From Ostrinia nubilalis (taxonomy: Eukaryota > Arthropoda > Insecta > Lepidoptera > Crambidae): DNA of 64,000 nucleotides. Under the pieces are notes generated by a model. That model did not search any database. It was not told the DNA's origin and saw only the letters and a program-made list of their open reading frames with translations. Below are positions 11,744 through 22,600 of the stretch, one piece after another. Where the stretch lies: contig NC_087112.1 in NCBI RefSeq assembly GCF_963855985.1, positions 7,628,501 through 7,692,500 on the forward strand. Reading direction: 5' to 3'. Each line of letters begins with the position of its first letter. Within the stretch, counting starts at the first letter, position 1. Position numbers and translations under genes: made by a program.

Positions 11744-12496
11744 TATAGCCTGACCAGGAACATAAAAACCCTGGCATAGAGGCGCGTCAATTGCATTTGA
11801 TAGTGCAACACTGAGTACAGTCGTACCTGTGTTAATTAATAGGCTAACTTTATGTATCAGGAATCAGGATTCAGGATTACGGGCTAATTTGATATTTTCA
11901 TAAATTAACGAAAAAATATTATTATAGGTAACCTGGTTTAAATAAATTAAATGAAACCATCAATCGAGCTGGAAGGATTTATTTTATTATTCATCAATAA
12001 TCAAATTCAGAACTTGAATATTCAACTGCAATGTTTGCTCATGAACGCTTCAAACTCTGTACTTCTTTCCCAATTCCATAAAATTCAACACTTAGAAAGT
12101 GACAAAAAATTTTAAAATGGGTAGTTGAAACAAACCACAGCTAATTTTCATAGTGGACTGTACTATGCGATAAACATGTCAGTCAATTTGACAACCTTTG
12201 TCGGAAACATTATTCAATGAAAATATTGTCCGAACCCTTAGTATTTCTCTTCGACAAACACTTTAACACATTGTAAACCACTTTTCTTTCACGACTATAA
12301 AAAGATTTTAGCAATTTAATTCACAAAATCAATTGCGCACATTTAAAATAAAGTTTGTTTACACTTTGACAGCAATAGACTGACATGCAAGGTGACATGA
12401 CAATGAAGTTTTCAGTTACTGTTGCCATTAAAAGAAATTAGTACCATTAGTTTTCCGCAACATGGAGAGGGTTTTTATGTTCCTGGTCAGGCTATA
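11744..12496. mobile_element. 750-bp MITE, copy 1
   Basis: Perfect inverted ends TATAGCCTGACCAGGAACAT plus AAAAACCCT at both sides. The whole element recurs in opposite orientation at 51243-51989 with only a few percent difference, so both copies are fairly young. No coding capacity. Confidence 0.88.
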
Positions 12497-12589
12497 AAAA
12501 CTTTCTTTTATAGTTTAATCCCGTGGTTTTCTTTCAATACCGGAACAACCAGTTCCGAGAATCTTTAAGAAGAAAATATAAATAATAAT

Positions 12590-12715
12590 ATGTATTAGGT
12601 TTATGTCCGTTGGTTGTCTAGTTAGTACCTACCCATATTACAAGTTTTGCTTAGTTTAGGACTAGAGGCGCAGTGTAAAATGTCCATTTATTTACTTTCT
12701 CCTATGATGAAAAAT
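12590..12715 (+). mobile_element. SINE 3' fragment
   Basis: The segment with TTTTGCTTAGTTTAGGACTA and GGCGCAGTGTAAAATGTCC ending in an ATTTATTTA run matches the tail of the tRNA-derived SINE at 63405-63676. Confidence 0.65.
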
Positions 12716-12852
12716 TTCATACAGAGGTATTTTTTTCTTATTTTCAATACGAAATGAGATGTAGGTAGGTACCTAATTGTTTTTATTTTAAGATTCCTCG
12801 CTAATGAAAATAGGATTAAAAAATGAAACTCAAAATGAAGTAGATTTATGAA

Positions 12853-12858
12853 TTTATT
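12853..12858 (-). terminator. Polyadenylation signal of the cytosolic Hsp20 gene
   Basis: AATAAA on the minus strand, about 130 bases past the stop codon at 12990. Confidence 0.6.
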
Positions 12859-12989
12859 ACGCTTCACACTTACTTAAATTAATATTAAACTTTTATCAGT
12901 CTTTAATCACAAATTAACACAAAATAATACACACACAGACTAACACACAGAGCATGACTTTTTTTATCACAGAGGAGGGTAGGTATCTC

Positions 12990-13529
12990 TCATTTCGCCT
13001 GTCCGTTAGCGTTGGCCTGGGGGTTCTGGTCTTTGATCTCCTTGCGCACCGGCCCAGTCTGCGAAATCGGGACAGACCTTTCATTCTTCAGCGCTGGAGC
13101 CACTCGGGGGGCGATGATGGACAGCACGCCATCCGAAGACAAGCGAGATTCCACCGTATCAGGGTTGCAGCCTTCGGGCAGCGCGTAGCGGCGGGTGAAC
13201 TGCCGGGAAATGTAGCCATGTTCGTCCTTTTTCTCCTCATGTTTACCCTCGATGATAACATAACCGTCAGCCGTCTTGACCGTGATCTCCTCCGGCGAAA
13301 AGTGCTGCACGTCCAGATTGACTTGGAACTTGTCTTTGTCGGACTTGATGGTGGAGCCGACGTCTCTCGCAGCGGCCGCCAGCTGACGCCAGGGTCGGTA
13401 GTAGTCGCGGTTCACCATAGGAGCCACCGCAGCCGTCAGCAAGTCGTCGGGAGTCAGCGCCAGCCCGAAATCTTGGTCAATCAGGCGGTGAGGGTGGTCG
13501 TATCCGAGGATGAAAGGCAGCAGAGACAT
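12990..13529 (-). CDS. Small heat-shock protein, Hsp20 family (cytosolic type)
   Basis: Intronless, 179 residues beginning MSLLPFILGYDHPHRLIDQD, the usual N-terminus of lepidopteran 19-21 kDa sHSPs. The alpha-crystallin domain spans about 65-145 (KDKFQVNLDVQHFSPEEITV, GKHEEKKDEHGYISRQF, LSSDGVLSIIAPR). A C-terminal VPI motif and a TGPVRKE tail follow. It acts as an ATP-independent holdase forming oligomers in the cytosol. The gene converges on the sHSP at 3958-4581, from which it is separated by 8.4 kb of transposon nest. The long open frame on the opposite strand is a shadow of its GC-rich codon use. Confidence 0.96.
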   Translation of the reverse strand: MSLLPFILGYDHPHRLIDQDFGLALTPDDLLTAAVAPMVNRDYYRPWRQLAAAARDVGSTIKSDKDKFQVNLDVQHFSPEEITVKTADGYVIIEGKHEEKKDEHGYISRQFTRRYALPEGCNPDTVESRLSSDGVLSIIAPRVAPALKNERSVPISQTGPVRKEIKDQNPQANANGQAK

Positions 13530-13650
13530 TTTTCACTTGGTTTGTATTCAAAAAGTTGCGTAGAGTTGAGATCGCAGTGCTTTCGCACTCAGTTGTATTC
13601 GCTTGTAGAGCTTGTTCAATAATACTTGTTGGTGAAGCCGGCCGGCGCGC

Positions 13651-13703
13651 TTTTATACGCTCGACCCGCTGCGACATCTAGCGGTGGGTAGAAAATTCTA
13701 GAA
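13651..13703 (-). promoter_or_regulatory. Heat-shock promoter: trimeric HSE and TATA box
   Basis: GAAAATTCTAGAA at 13691-13703 is an exact nGAAnnTTCnnGAAn heat-shock element. On the minus strand GCGTATAAAA lies at 13651-13660, about 30 bases closer to the gene. This is a complete, strong heat-inducible promoter for the Hsp20 gene. Confidence 0.88.
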
Positions 13704-14108
13704 TCGTCGAGTAGCGATCGTAAACCTTTCCGTGTGTGCGTCGTGCGTTCTCGTAGTGAGCGAGCAGCTGTTGTATTGATTATTATTTCTATTGGGGACC
13801 GGCGCGCCGCGAATACGCGAGTGATTTCGCGATTATTCTTTCAATCCTTGCAAGGTTACTGACATCAATACGTAACATAACAATGAATGAATGAAATGAA
13901 ATGCGCTCATTACGAATTGGATATTCTGCCTTAGTAATGTTATGGCATGAAATTGATTGTTGAGTAAGGTTTCAGCGTGGTATTTTGATGTTTACCTATC
14001 TGAAAGTCAGCTGTTCTGTGTTTTGGAACCATCTTTTGCTTCTTCTTTTGAACGATTTTAAGCTTATTAGCCGACTTTTAACTTTGAGTGTCAATGTCAT
14101 CAGTCATT

Positions 14109-15207
14109 AGGGTTTCTGATTTCTCGACCTATTTTTTTTCTCGAGTTTCGGGAATTCTCGAGTCCAAAGTCTCGAGTTTTCTCGGGTCTCGAGTCTTTTA
14201 AGTAAAATTGTTGAAATCGGTTGAAATTTGATAAAAACACAGGTTTTTTAAATCTTATATACAAAAAAACTAGAATCTACGTAAAAATGAACTGAAAAGA
14301 TAGAAACAAGACAAAGTGTTCACAAATGCAGTCGGAGACATCAATGACTATTTTTTTTTGTTGGTGATAAGCCGTGTGGTGACGGCAGAATAGAATACAT
14401 ATTTTGTCACCAACCCCTACTCTTCATAGTCCGGTAGTGGACTGTAAAGGGCTGTTGATGATGATGATGATGATAAGTGTACGTTTGATGCCTCCAACTG
14501 CATTTGTAAACACTTTGTCTTGTTTCTATCTTTTCAGTACATTTTTACCCAGCTGGGGTTTTTTTTTTTTTGATAATATATTTAATTTAATCTTTTAGTT
14601 AAAGAACATCCATTTTGCAAGCTATTTAAAAACCCTTAATTTTGATACCCCACTTGATAGGTTTTGAGATATTTTTAATACATATTATGGCGCCAAAAAT
14701 CGGCCATTTTTATATTTTCAATTTTGATATATCCAGTGTCACTCTCACAGTCAAAACAATTCTAACGATACCTCACATGCCATAGTTTGTTGAGTTTCAC
14801 AATATTAGTCAAGTAGTCACCATATTGAATTTTTACTAACGTTATGTCTTTAGTGACACTCACCGGACTAAGAGGAATCGATTGACGTGCAAATCATAAA
14901 AATCGACCCAAGAGTTTGCTCTCTACAGTGCTTCAAAAACATACATACATAGGCTGTTAGACACATTACCACTCCTTTGCGTCGCGCAGTCGGGTAAAAA
15001 AGGAAAGACTAGACCAATCTAAAAGCAACGTTAACCTATTAAATAATTAAAAACTTACTTTTGTCTAAGAAAATAGGCTTTCAAGAATATTAAAGCTTCA
15101 AATTCGAAACTCGAGAATTCTCGAGCTCCGGTAATTTTTTTCTCGTCTCGAATGAAGCCAAATTTCTCGAGTTTTCTCGAGTTCGAGAAAGCTCGAGCAG
15201 AAACCCT
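14109..15207. mobile_element. Foldback-like element with CTCGAG-word arms
   Basis: About 1.10 kb. Both ends read AGGGTTTCTG inward. The left arm (14109-14200) and inverted right arm (15105-15207) are crowded with TTCTCGAG words at spacings of 7-17 bases. The interior carries its own 266-bp palindromic MITE (14284-14549) and AT-rich filler. No protein is encoded. No clear target duplication was found. Confidence 0.6.
14284..14549. mobile_element. Palindromic MITE inside the CTCGAG element
   Basis: Arms of about 60 bases, containing CTGAAAAGATAGAAACAAGA and its reverse complement at 14515-14540, are nearly perfect inverted repeats. Confidence 0.75.
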
Positions 15208-15373
15208 CATTCATGAAGCATCAATGAAAAATTGGAACAAATAAAACGATTTTCACGCGAACGAAGTCGCGGGCACTTCCATAATATTTTTTATACATTT
15301 TAAACAAAGAAAACCAAATGAAAGATTTTGAAGAAACAAAAAGTACTGAACGGATTTCAATTAAACTTTACAG

Positions 15374-15675
15374 TATTATTGTATACTAGCTTTCCGCCCG
15401 CGTGGATTTTTTTTTTGTAACAGAAAAACTTTATCGCGCGCGTCCCTGTTTCAAAAACCGGGATAAAAACTATCCTATGACCTTTACTGGGACTCAAACT
15501 ATATCTTTGCCAAATTTTATCAAAATCGGTTCAGTGGCTTAGGCGTGAAAGCAAGACAGACAGACAGAGTTACTTTCGCATTTATAATATTAGTATAGAA
15601 GTATACATAGAATATTTATGACGATCTGTGTGACAAAATAAATTTCGCGTTGGTGAAGCCGCGGGCAAAAGCTAG
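15374..15675. mobile_element. Two adjoining retroelement/SINE 3' fragments
   Basis: The first ends AAAATCGGTTCAGTGGCTTA ... ACTTTCGCATTTATAATATT, a tail common in lepidopteran genomes. The second ends GTGAAGCCGCGGGCAAAAGC followed by TAGTA, as also at 39300-39366. No coding sequence remains. Confidence 0.6.
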
Positions 15676-15679
15676 TAGG

Positions 15680-16255
15680 TAGGTCAAATAAAAAAAATCT
15701 CATGAGATATTTCTGTAGGTATCATGACGTGACATATAATACTTCAAACACGAATACCTGAATCGTCATCTATCAATAGCTCATGAAACCAGACACGTCT
15801 AGACCAAGTTACAGATAAACTGCCTGGCAACCATCTAGCTATTTTTAGCTCAAAATGGCGGCTGCAGTATGCACTGAAGTTCATCGCTCGCCCGTCCCTG
15901 ACTGAACACAAGTATGCATTGTTGTACAAATGTACAATGCCGATAACAATAACGAATACCTACCGAGCGTGGCTCGTGGGCAACGGAACCGGGACCAGAA
16001 AATACCAAAACATTCCAGAAAATTCTACAGTGCATTACTGTTAGTTAACTAATATTAATATAAAAATGTTTAGTAAGGAATGGACTGACCGACTGATATA
16101 ATATGAAGACATTTTGGTATTTTTTTTCACATTGTTTGAGTTACTTACTTATAGGTACTTTAGTGAAATTATAGAGAGGAAAGATTTGTTTTTTGTATGT
16201 TTGTATTGAACAGGCTTGAAACTACTAGACCAATTTCTTTTTTTAAATATTAGTC
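15680..16255. other. Spacer without recognised feature
   Basis: Mixed composition, with a slightly GC-richer patch at 15840-15990. No exon with credible splice sites was found. Confidence 0.3.
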
Positions 16256-16258
16256 TTA

Positions 16259-16382
16259 TGCCCGTTTTCACCATCAAACCCTAATTTTTAAGTGACCCCT
16301 ATGGTAACACATTATTATTATTATGAATTTTGTTTTCATAAGGGTTATTTTAAAAATAGGGATTGATGGTGAAAACGGGCAT
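16259..16382. mobile_element. Palindromic MITE (GCCCGTTTTCACCATCAA family), copy 1
   Basis: About 45-base arms with TGCCCGTTTTCACCATCAA and its reverse complement around an AT-rich loop. Copy 2 lies at 22747-22863. Confidence 0.85.
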
Positions 16383-16389
16383 TAATTAA

Positions 16390-17050
16390 TTAAATTTAAA
16401 ACATTTTATACCTATTTTCACCCGTGTGATAGTACGTAGGTACTACCATCTACCACCGATAATAATTATTATAAACTACACAACGTAGGCCAAGAAAGCA
16501 GGGTCAAAAGCTTCGTAGAATCTTTGGTGGAAGAACCTTTCATAAACTAAAATGTAAACATACAAATAGTTATGCAAACGTAGGCCAAATAAAATCAGCG
16601 TATTTTGTAAAATGTATTTTTTTAACGTTCACTTGTAAAGAAGTGAACGCTTTCAAAAATTATTGTTAATTGTGAAAATCTAAACAATATACGTAATTAA
16701 TAATACAAAAAATCGTTGTTCTTATTCTAAGATAGGAAAAAATCAAATGATATCGCGATCTAAAAGCGCACAGCTCCATCTGTTGGCAATATAAATTATG
16801 GTCATCATACACTCACTAATGGTGAATGCAATTTGGTGCACTTTAAATTAATATAATATAAGTAATGTCCTTATTTTTTATATAGTAACATTTATTTGTT
16901 TAACGATGTTGCTAATGTGATTCTTTGATATTATTATTATGATGAATGTTTAGAATCGCATGCATGCATAGTTTTCTACAATTTAGGTAAAAAGCGTGAT
17001 TCATAACATTTTTAATTAATCATCATATTATTATTTACCTAAAACTTTAT
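16390..17050. other. AT-rich spacer
   Basis: No gene, exon or clear repeat was seen. Confidence 0.3.
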
Positions 17051-17056
17051 AGCACA

Positions 17057-18394
17057 ACTAGCGGCCGCCCGCGACTTCGTACGCGTGGATCCCGTTTTAC
17101 CCCCTTCATCTATCTTACGCGGTTTAGATTTTTTCACACAAATGTTTTTTCCCGCTAACTCCCGTTCCCGTTGGAATTTCGCAATATCCTATTGTAACTA
17201 AGCTATAAGTTTACTAAGGGACCTGCATGCCAAATTTCAAGCGTCTAACTTAAGCGGTTTAGATTTTTCATACAAAAGGATTTTCCCGGTAATTCGTGTT
17301 CCTGTGGGAATTTCGGGAATTCCTTTCTTAGTGCACCTCTACGGTACCTAAGCTACGTCTCTTATAAATTTCAAGTGCCTACGTTTAGCCGTTTAGGCTG
17401 TGCGTGGGTATGTCAGTGAGTCTGTCATACAAAAGGAATTTCCCGCTAATTCCAGTTCCCGTGGGAATTTTGCAATATCCTGTTGTAACTAAGCTTTAAG
17501 TTTAATAAGGTACCTGCATGCCAAATTTTAAGCGTCTAACTTACGCGGTTTAGATTTTTTCATACAAATGTTTTTTCCCGCTAACTCCCGTTCCCGTGAG
17601 AATTTTGCAATATCCTGTTGTAACTAAGCTTTAAATTTACTAAGGTACCTGCATGCCAAATTTCAAGCGTCTATCTTACGTGGCTTAGATTTTTCATACA
17701 AAAGGATTTTCCCGGTAATTCGTGTTCCTGTGGGAATTTCGGGAATTCCTTTCTTAGTGCACCTCTACGGTACCTAAGCTACGTCCCTTATAAATTTCAA
17801 GTGCCTACGTTTAGCCGTTTAGGCTGTGCGTGGGTATGTCAGTGAGTCTGTCATACAAAAGGAATTTCCCGCTAATTCCAGTTCCCGTGGGAATTTTGCA
17901 ATATCCTGTTGTAACTAAGCTTTAAGTTTAATAAGGTACCTGCATGCCAAATTTTAAGCGTCTAACTTACGCGGTTTAGATTTTTTCATACAAATGTTTT
18001 TTCCCGCTAACTCCCGTTCCCGTGAGAATTTTGCAATATCCTGTTGTAACTAAGCTTTAAATTTACTAAGGTACCTGCATGCCAAATTTCAAGCGTCTAT
18101 CTTACGTGGCTTAGATTTTTTCATACAAATGTTTTTTCTCGCTAATTCCCGTTCCCGTAGGAATTTTGCAATATCCTGTTACAACTAAGCTTTAAGTTTA
18201 CTAAGGTACCTGCTTGCCAAATTTCAAGCGTCTAACTTAAGCGGTTTAGATTTTTCATACAAAAGGATTTTCCCGCTAATGCCCGTTCCCGTGGGAATTC
18301 CTAAGTATCCTATAACCTGCCCAGGAGTATGAAGAATAATTATACCAAGTTTCGTTAAAATCCGTCGAGTAGTTTTTGTTTCTATAAGGAACAT

Positions 18395-18443
<49 letters not shown>

Positions 18444-18562
18444 AATTTTACTGATTGCATTTTTGGCATCAGTATCGATCACTAATCACCCCCTGATAGT
18501 TATTTTGAAAATATATTTCATGTACAGAATTGACCTCTCTACAGATTTATTATAAGTATAGA
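17057..18562. repeat. Retroelement-type repeat expanded by internal tandem duplication
   Basis: It begins CTAGCGGCCGCCCGCGACTT and ends near an (ACAG)n run (18393-18440) and TCTACAGATTTATTATAAGT. The same element occurs unexpanded and inverted at 30213-30868 (656 bp). Here a phrase GTACCTGCATGCCAAATTT recurs at about 17222, 17513, 17648, 17938, 18073 and 18208, spacings of 291, 135, 290, 135 and 135. A unit of about 425 bp is therefore duplicated and itself built from 135-bp subunits. Confidence 0.75.
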
Positions 18563-19120
18563 TAATAATTTAACTTAATGCTATTCTCTTTCAGTCAACC
18601 TTAGGGCCAAACAAAATAATCTGGCTAGGGCTAGAGGTATAAAGTTAATATTGTTTAATAAAGTCTAAGATAATAAGTTAAAATACTTACAAACTGACAT
18701 ATTATGTAAGTACCTACCTACTACACCTCTAGTCTCTACCTACCTACGCAAAGTAAAACCAATGGCCCTTTCTCAACTTTTCTGGAAAAGGTTTCTTTTA
18801 TCTGAAAAAGCTGGAGAAAGCACACTCAGTAGTTTAGCTACTCAACACGAGATGGCGTTAGTAGAACTTTTAAAACTTCAGATTTTTTATATTTAATTTT
18901 AGGCTATCATGTTTTATTTTACTATTATTTTCGGCGAATAATTCATTAGTACAATAAGTTAGTGCTAAGTCAATTTCAATTTTTTCGTTCAATCAACACA
19001 CTTAGATTAATTAAGCTTTAATCTAAGTCAACACAGAAATACTGTAAAGAAGGGCTTGTATTAAAAAGGTGCTAAGTCCAAGAAACATAATTATCATTAA
19101 ATAAGCACCAACTAACTATA
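18563..19120. other. AT-rich spacer upstream of the THAP-ZZ gene
   Basis: No coding exon or recognised repeat is visible. Confidence 0.3.
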
Positions 19121-19121
19121 A

Positions 19122-19293
19122 TATAGTTCCAAAATACTGGACTGTCCTGTCGATGACATTGACAGTGGGGCGCCACCGTCAATACCGGATCGCTGGTTCA
19201 GATTTTTGCCATGTTGGAAACCATATAGTTGAACGATGGTAGCGCCCCCCTGTCATTGAGTTTGGCGGGACAGTTCAGCGTGGGTCATCTATA
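19122..19293. mobile_element. Palindromic MITE (TATAG...CTATA family), copy 2
   Basis: Arms contain GACATTGACAGTGGGGCGCC and an inverted GGTAGCGCCCCCCTGTCATT. Near-identical to 4788-4959. It lies 308 bases upstream of the THAP-ZZ start codon, possibly within the promoter. Confidence 0.85.
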
Positions 19294-19600
19294 CACCTTA
19301 CCCATCAATGCCTTACCCCATGGCCTCACCCATTACCCCCATTTTTTAAAGCCGTCTCCCCAAAAAATACATCTCAATCTATTCTATTTCTCGTTTTATT
19401 TTAACGTTTCTGGCCAATCAGTGAATGTACAAAACACCTTCGTTGTTGCTAAAAAAAAACAAAAATGTGTCTATTATTTAAAAATGTCAAATGTCATTTT
19501 ACTGTCAAATTGCATTCCTCTTTGTTGTTGTCGCGTTTGTTTACGATTTTTAATAAATAAAAGATAGAAAACTATATAATCATTTTCTCGGTATCTTACA

Positions 19601-19692
19601 ATGGTCAACTATTGCTGTGTAAGTGGTTGTAGTCGAAATAGTCGTTTGAACAACCACTTGACGTACTATACCTTTCCCAAAGATGTAAACCG
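19601..19692 (+). CDS. THAP-ZZ exon 1 (N-terminal half of THAP)
   Basis: The ATG at 19601 opens the THAP signature with the first zinc-binding cysteines. The 5' splice site CG|GTTAGT follows at 19693. Confidence 0.85.
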
Positions 19693-22600
19693 GTTAGTAG
19701 TTTTAAACAAATTAATAAATTAAAGAGCAACAGCTAGAAATATCAAGGAATTCAATTTACCAATTTGTAGTGATACTTTCTCTGCTTTGGACTACTGCAT
19801 GGTTAGACAAATAAGAGATTAGCTGAAAATGTTATTATAATTGGATCTACTTGTATAATTTATCAAATTCAGGCAGGAACAGTGGCTAAGAGCAGTAGGA
19901 CGCGAGGATCTCATTGACAAAGGCGAACTAAAGAGTGGATACCGGGTCTGCTCCCGCCACTTTTCACCGAACAGCATAAAGACGCAGTCTAAAAACCTCT
20001 GTCCTGACGCAGTGCCCACTTTATGCCTGCCTCCCAATGAAGGTATACTTTGAACTGATTTCTGTATTATTTTTCTTTAAGTGGTAGGTTAGATGACCAT
20101 TTACAAGTCCAAAGTGTGCCCAATTATTATTGTTTAACTAAGTCACACTTGACTATTAATCATAACAGTCAATAATATTACTTGGCAGTGTTAGTCCACT
20201 ACCCAATATTAGGATTTAATTACATAGAGAATAAATTCCCATACTCAGAAATACTTACTTAGACAAAAAAGATCAGTCTCTTGTATATTAAAAAACGTGA
20301 ACTGATATTTCCTGATATAATTATTACCTGTCTTTTAATAGACATGTATTTTGTTTTTGCAGTTAACACAATTGATCCAGAACCTATGCAGCATGATGAC
20401 ATTGTGTGCAACAGCTGTCATAAGCCAATCCGTGGGTTCCGCTACAAGTGTGTCTCGTGCGATGACTATGATCTATGCCCCAAGTGTGAGTCGATGGAGA
20501 CTCACTCCAACCACTACATGCTGAGGATACCCAAGCCTTTAAAATTTGTAGGTAGAAGTTTAATTATATATTCCCAACTTATTTTTTTTTCATTAAAAAT
20601 AATACATATCTAATAAAATTTTGTAAACCTTCATTTTCCTAATAAATATCATCATCATCATCATTTCAGCAATAGGACGTCCACTGCTGAACATAGCCTC
20701 CCCCAATGATTACCATAATGCAGGCTATAATGATTAACAACATGTAATCTTTTTCCAGATGATTGCTGACCAACTCATAAAAAAATGGAAGAGATTTTTT
20801 AAAGCAGAACATGTGGTACCTGACTGCCAGGATGACTGTAAAGATGGTATATTGGATGGTAAATAACATTTTTTCCAGTATTTGCAAATTGCAACATTTT
20901 TCATAGAAGCTTCTCTCCTATTGGTGGTTGCGTGATGTAATTTGGTCATAGCCTTAGTTCACATATGGACTATCCATCACATAAATAATTTTTCAGTTCG
21001 AATCAGTACTTCCTGAGATAAGTGCGATCAAGACAACGATAAAATATCTTGTAACCACATTGTTTTAATTATTACACTCACTGCTAGACCTGTGGTTGAC
21101 TAGTAGAGAATGCCACCCGGCATTAAGTCTTCCACCATTGTACAGTCACCGTCAAATAGCTTGTGACCCCCAAATCCAATGTAGCCAAAAAGTTCGGAAC
21201 ATCTTTGTTACAATGTCCACTTTGGGTGTAACGAACCATTTGACGCTGACTGTGATGTACAGTGTACATCATTTATTGCTTGCAATAAGCCCAGGCGCAG
21301 ACCATCGATTTTTCGTCTGCCGATAGTTTAGTCGTGCAGTTGATCAGTATGGGCGCACATTACACCGATTCGATTTGGATGATTCTTCATACAATTTAAA
21401 ATCGGGCACAACTATCGGCCAACTAAAAATCGGTGGTTTGCGCCTAGTCTAAAAATTAAATAAATAAAATTGTTTCAGCTTATTCTGACGAAAGTGACGA
21501 TGATGTTCCAATCACGAAGTACGTGATTCGAGCGAGCCAAGACAGCGATCTGTCAGAAGACGTCAAATCCGAAATACGAAACGAGATCGCCCGCGTCATA
21601 GCCCTGAAGAGTGCGGAGAAAAGAAAGAAGAAGGAGAAAGCAAAAGGACAGACGAATGGCAGGAAAAGGAGTGGAGTTGATTTGGGTTAGTATAGAATAG
21701 AATAGAAAAGGTTTATTGACACAGTAAAAAAAGACACAATACAAAAAAAAACAACAAAAACACATAATAATTAGGCTATTAAAACAAGTGGTGAGAAAAA
21801 ACTGTGCCAATAGGCACCCGCTCAGCATTTATCGTGACATGCTCAAAAGGGCAAGTCACGAAGCTGGTCTTCCGCGGACGCCCTTGCTTATTGCGCAACC
21901 CTTGGAGAAGACACCGTCTAAAAATAATGTAACCGTAAATTATAATTAGTGAAAGTTCGATGTCTCTCCAAGGGGCACGCAACGCAGGGTTGTGTGTATA
22001 ATTCGGTTACAGTACGCATCAAGAATTAAAAAAAATACAATTAACTTATCAAAACAACACAAGAGAAGAATAAAAATAAAAAAAAAAACAAGACAAGATA
22101 CAACAATAACCTCGAAAATCGAATTATCGATTAATAGCACAGATGATATCGTAAGTATCGTAACAACTCCAGTGTGTACTAATTATTTATTTAAGGTAAT
22201 TGACTGATTATTCCAAAGAAAGTATGATTTATTGTTACGTTTCGTTCGTTCGTTTCAGCCAAATGACGTCCACTGCTGGACAAAGGTCTCCCCCAAGGTT
22301 TTCCACAATGAACGGTCCTGCGCTGCCCGCATCCAGGCTCTTCCTGATCGTCGGTCCACCTTTACGTCATATTGTTACGTTTACATCGGCCTATCGAAGA
22401 AAAACTTATTGAAATAAAAAACTATGCTTTGTTTTTTTCTGGATCCCATCTCTATACCAAGTTTCATATTCATAGGTTTCGTAGTTTAAACGTGAAAAGA
22501 TAACAGGTGTTTCGTATGTACAATGTAACCGAAAATATTATGCCATAATTATAAGTATGGCAATTCTGTAGAGTCTACAGAATTGCCATACTTAAATCGC

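Noticed and set aside
12954..13622. 222-codon plus-strand open frame opposite the Hsp20 gene
   Set aside because: Antisense shadow of the Hsp20 coding sequence.
18224..18482. Open frames with SVCLSVCLSVC runs, also at 30294-30552
   Set aside because: Translation of (ACAG)n microsatellites within a repeat element.
20281..20362. Upstream extension of the ZZ exon open frame
   Set aside because: AT-rich sequence ending in a clear TTTTTGCAG acceptor, and the THAP exons join in phase at 20363.
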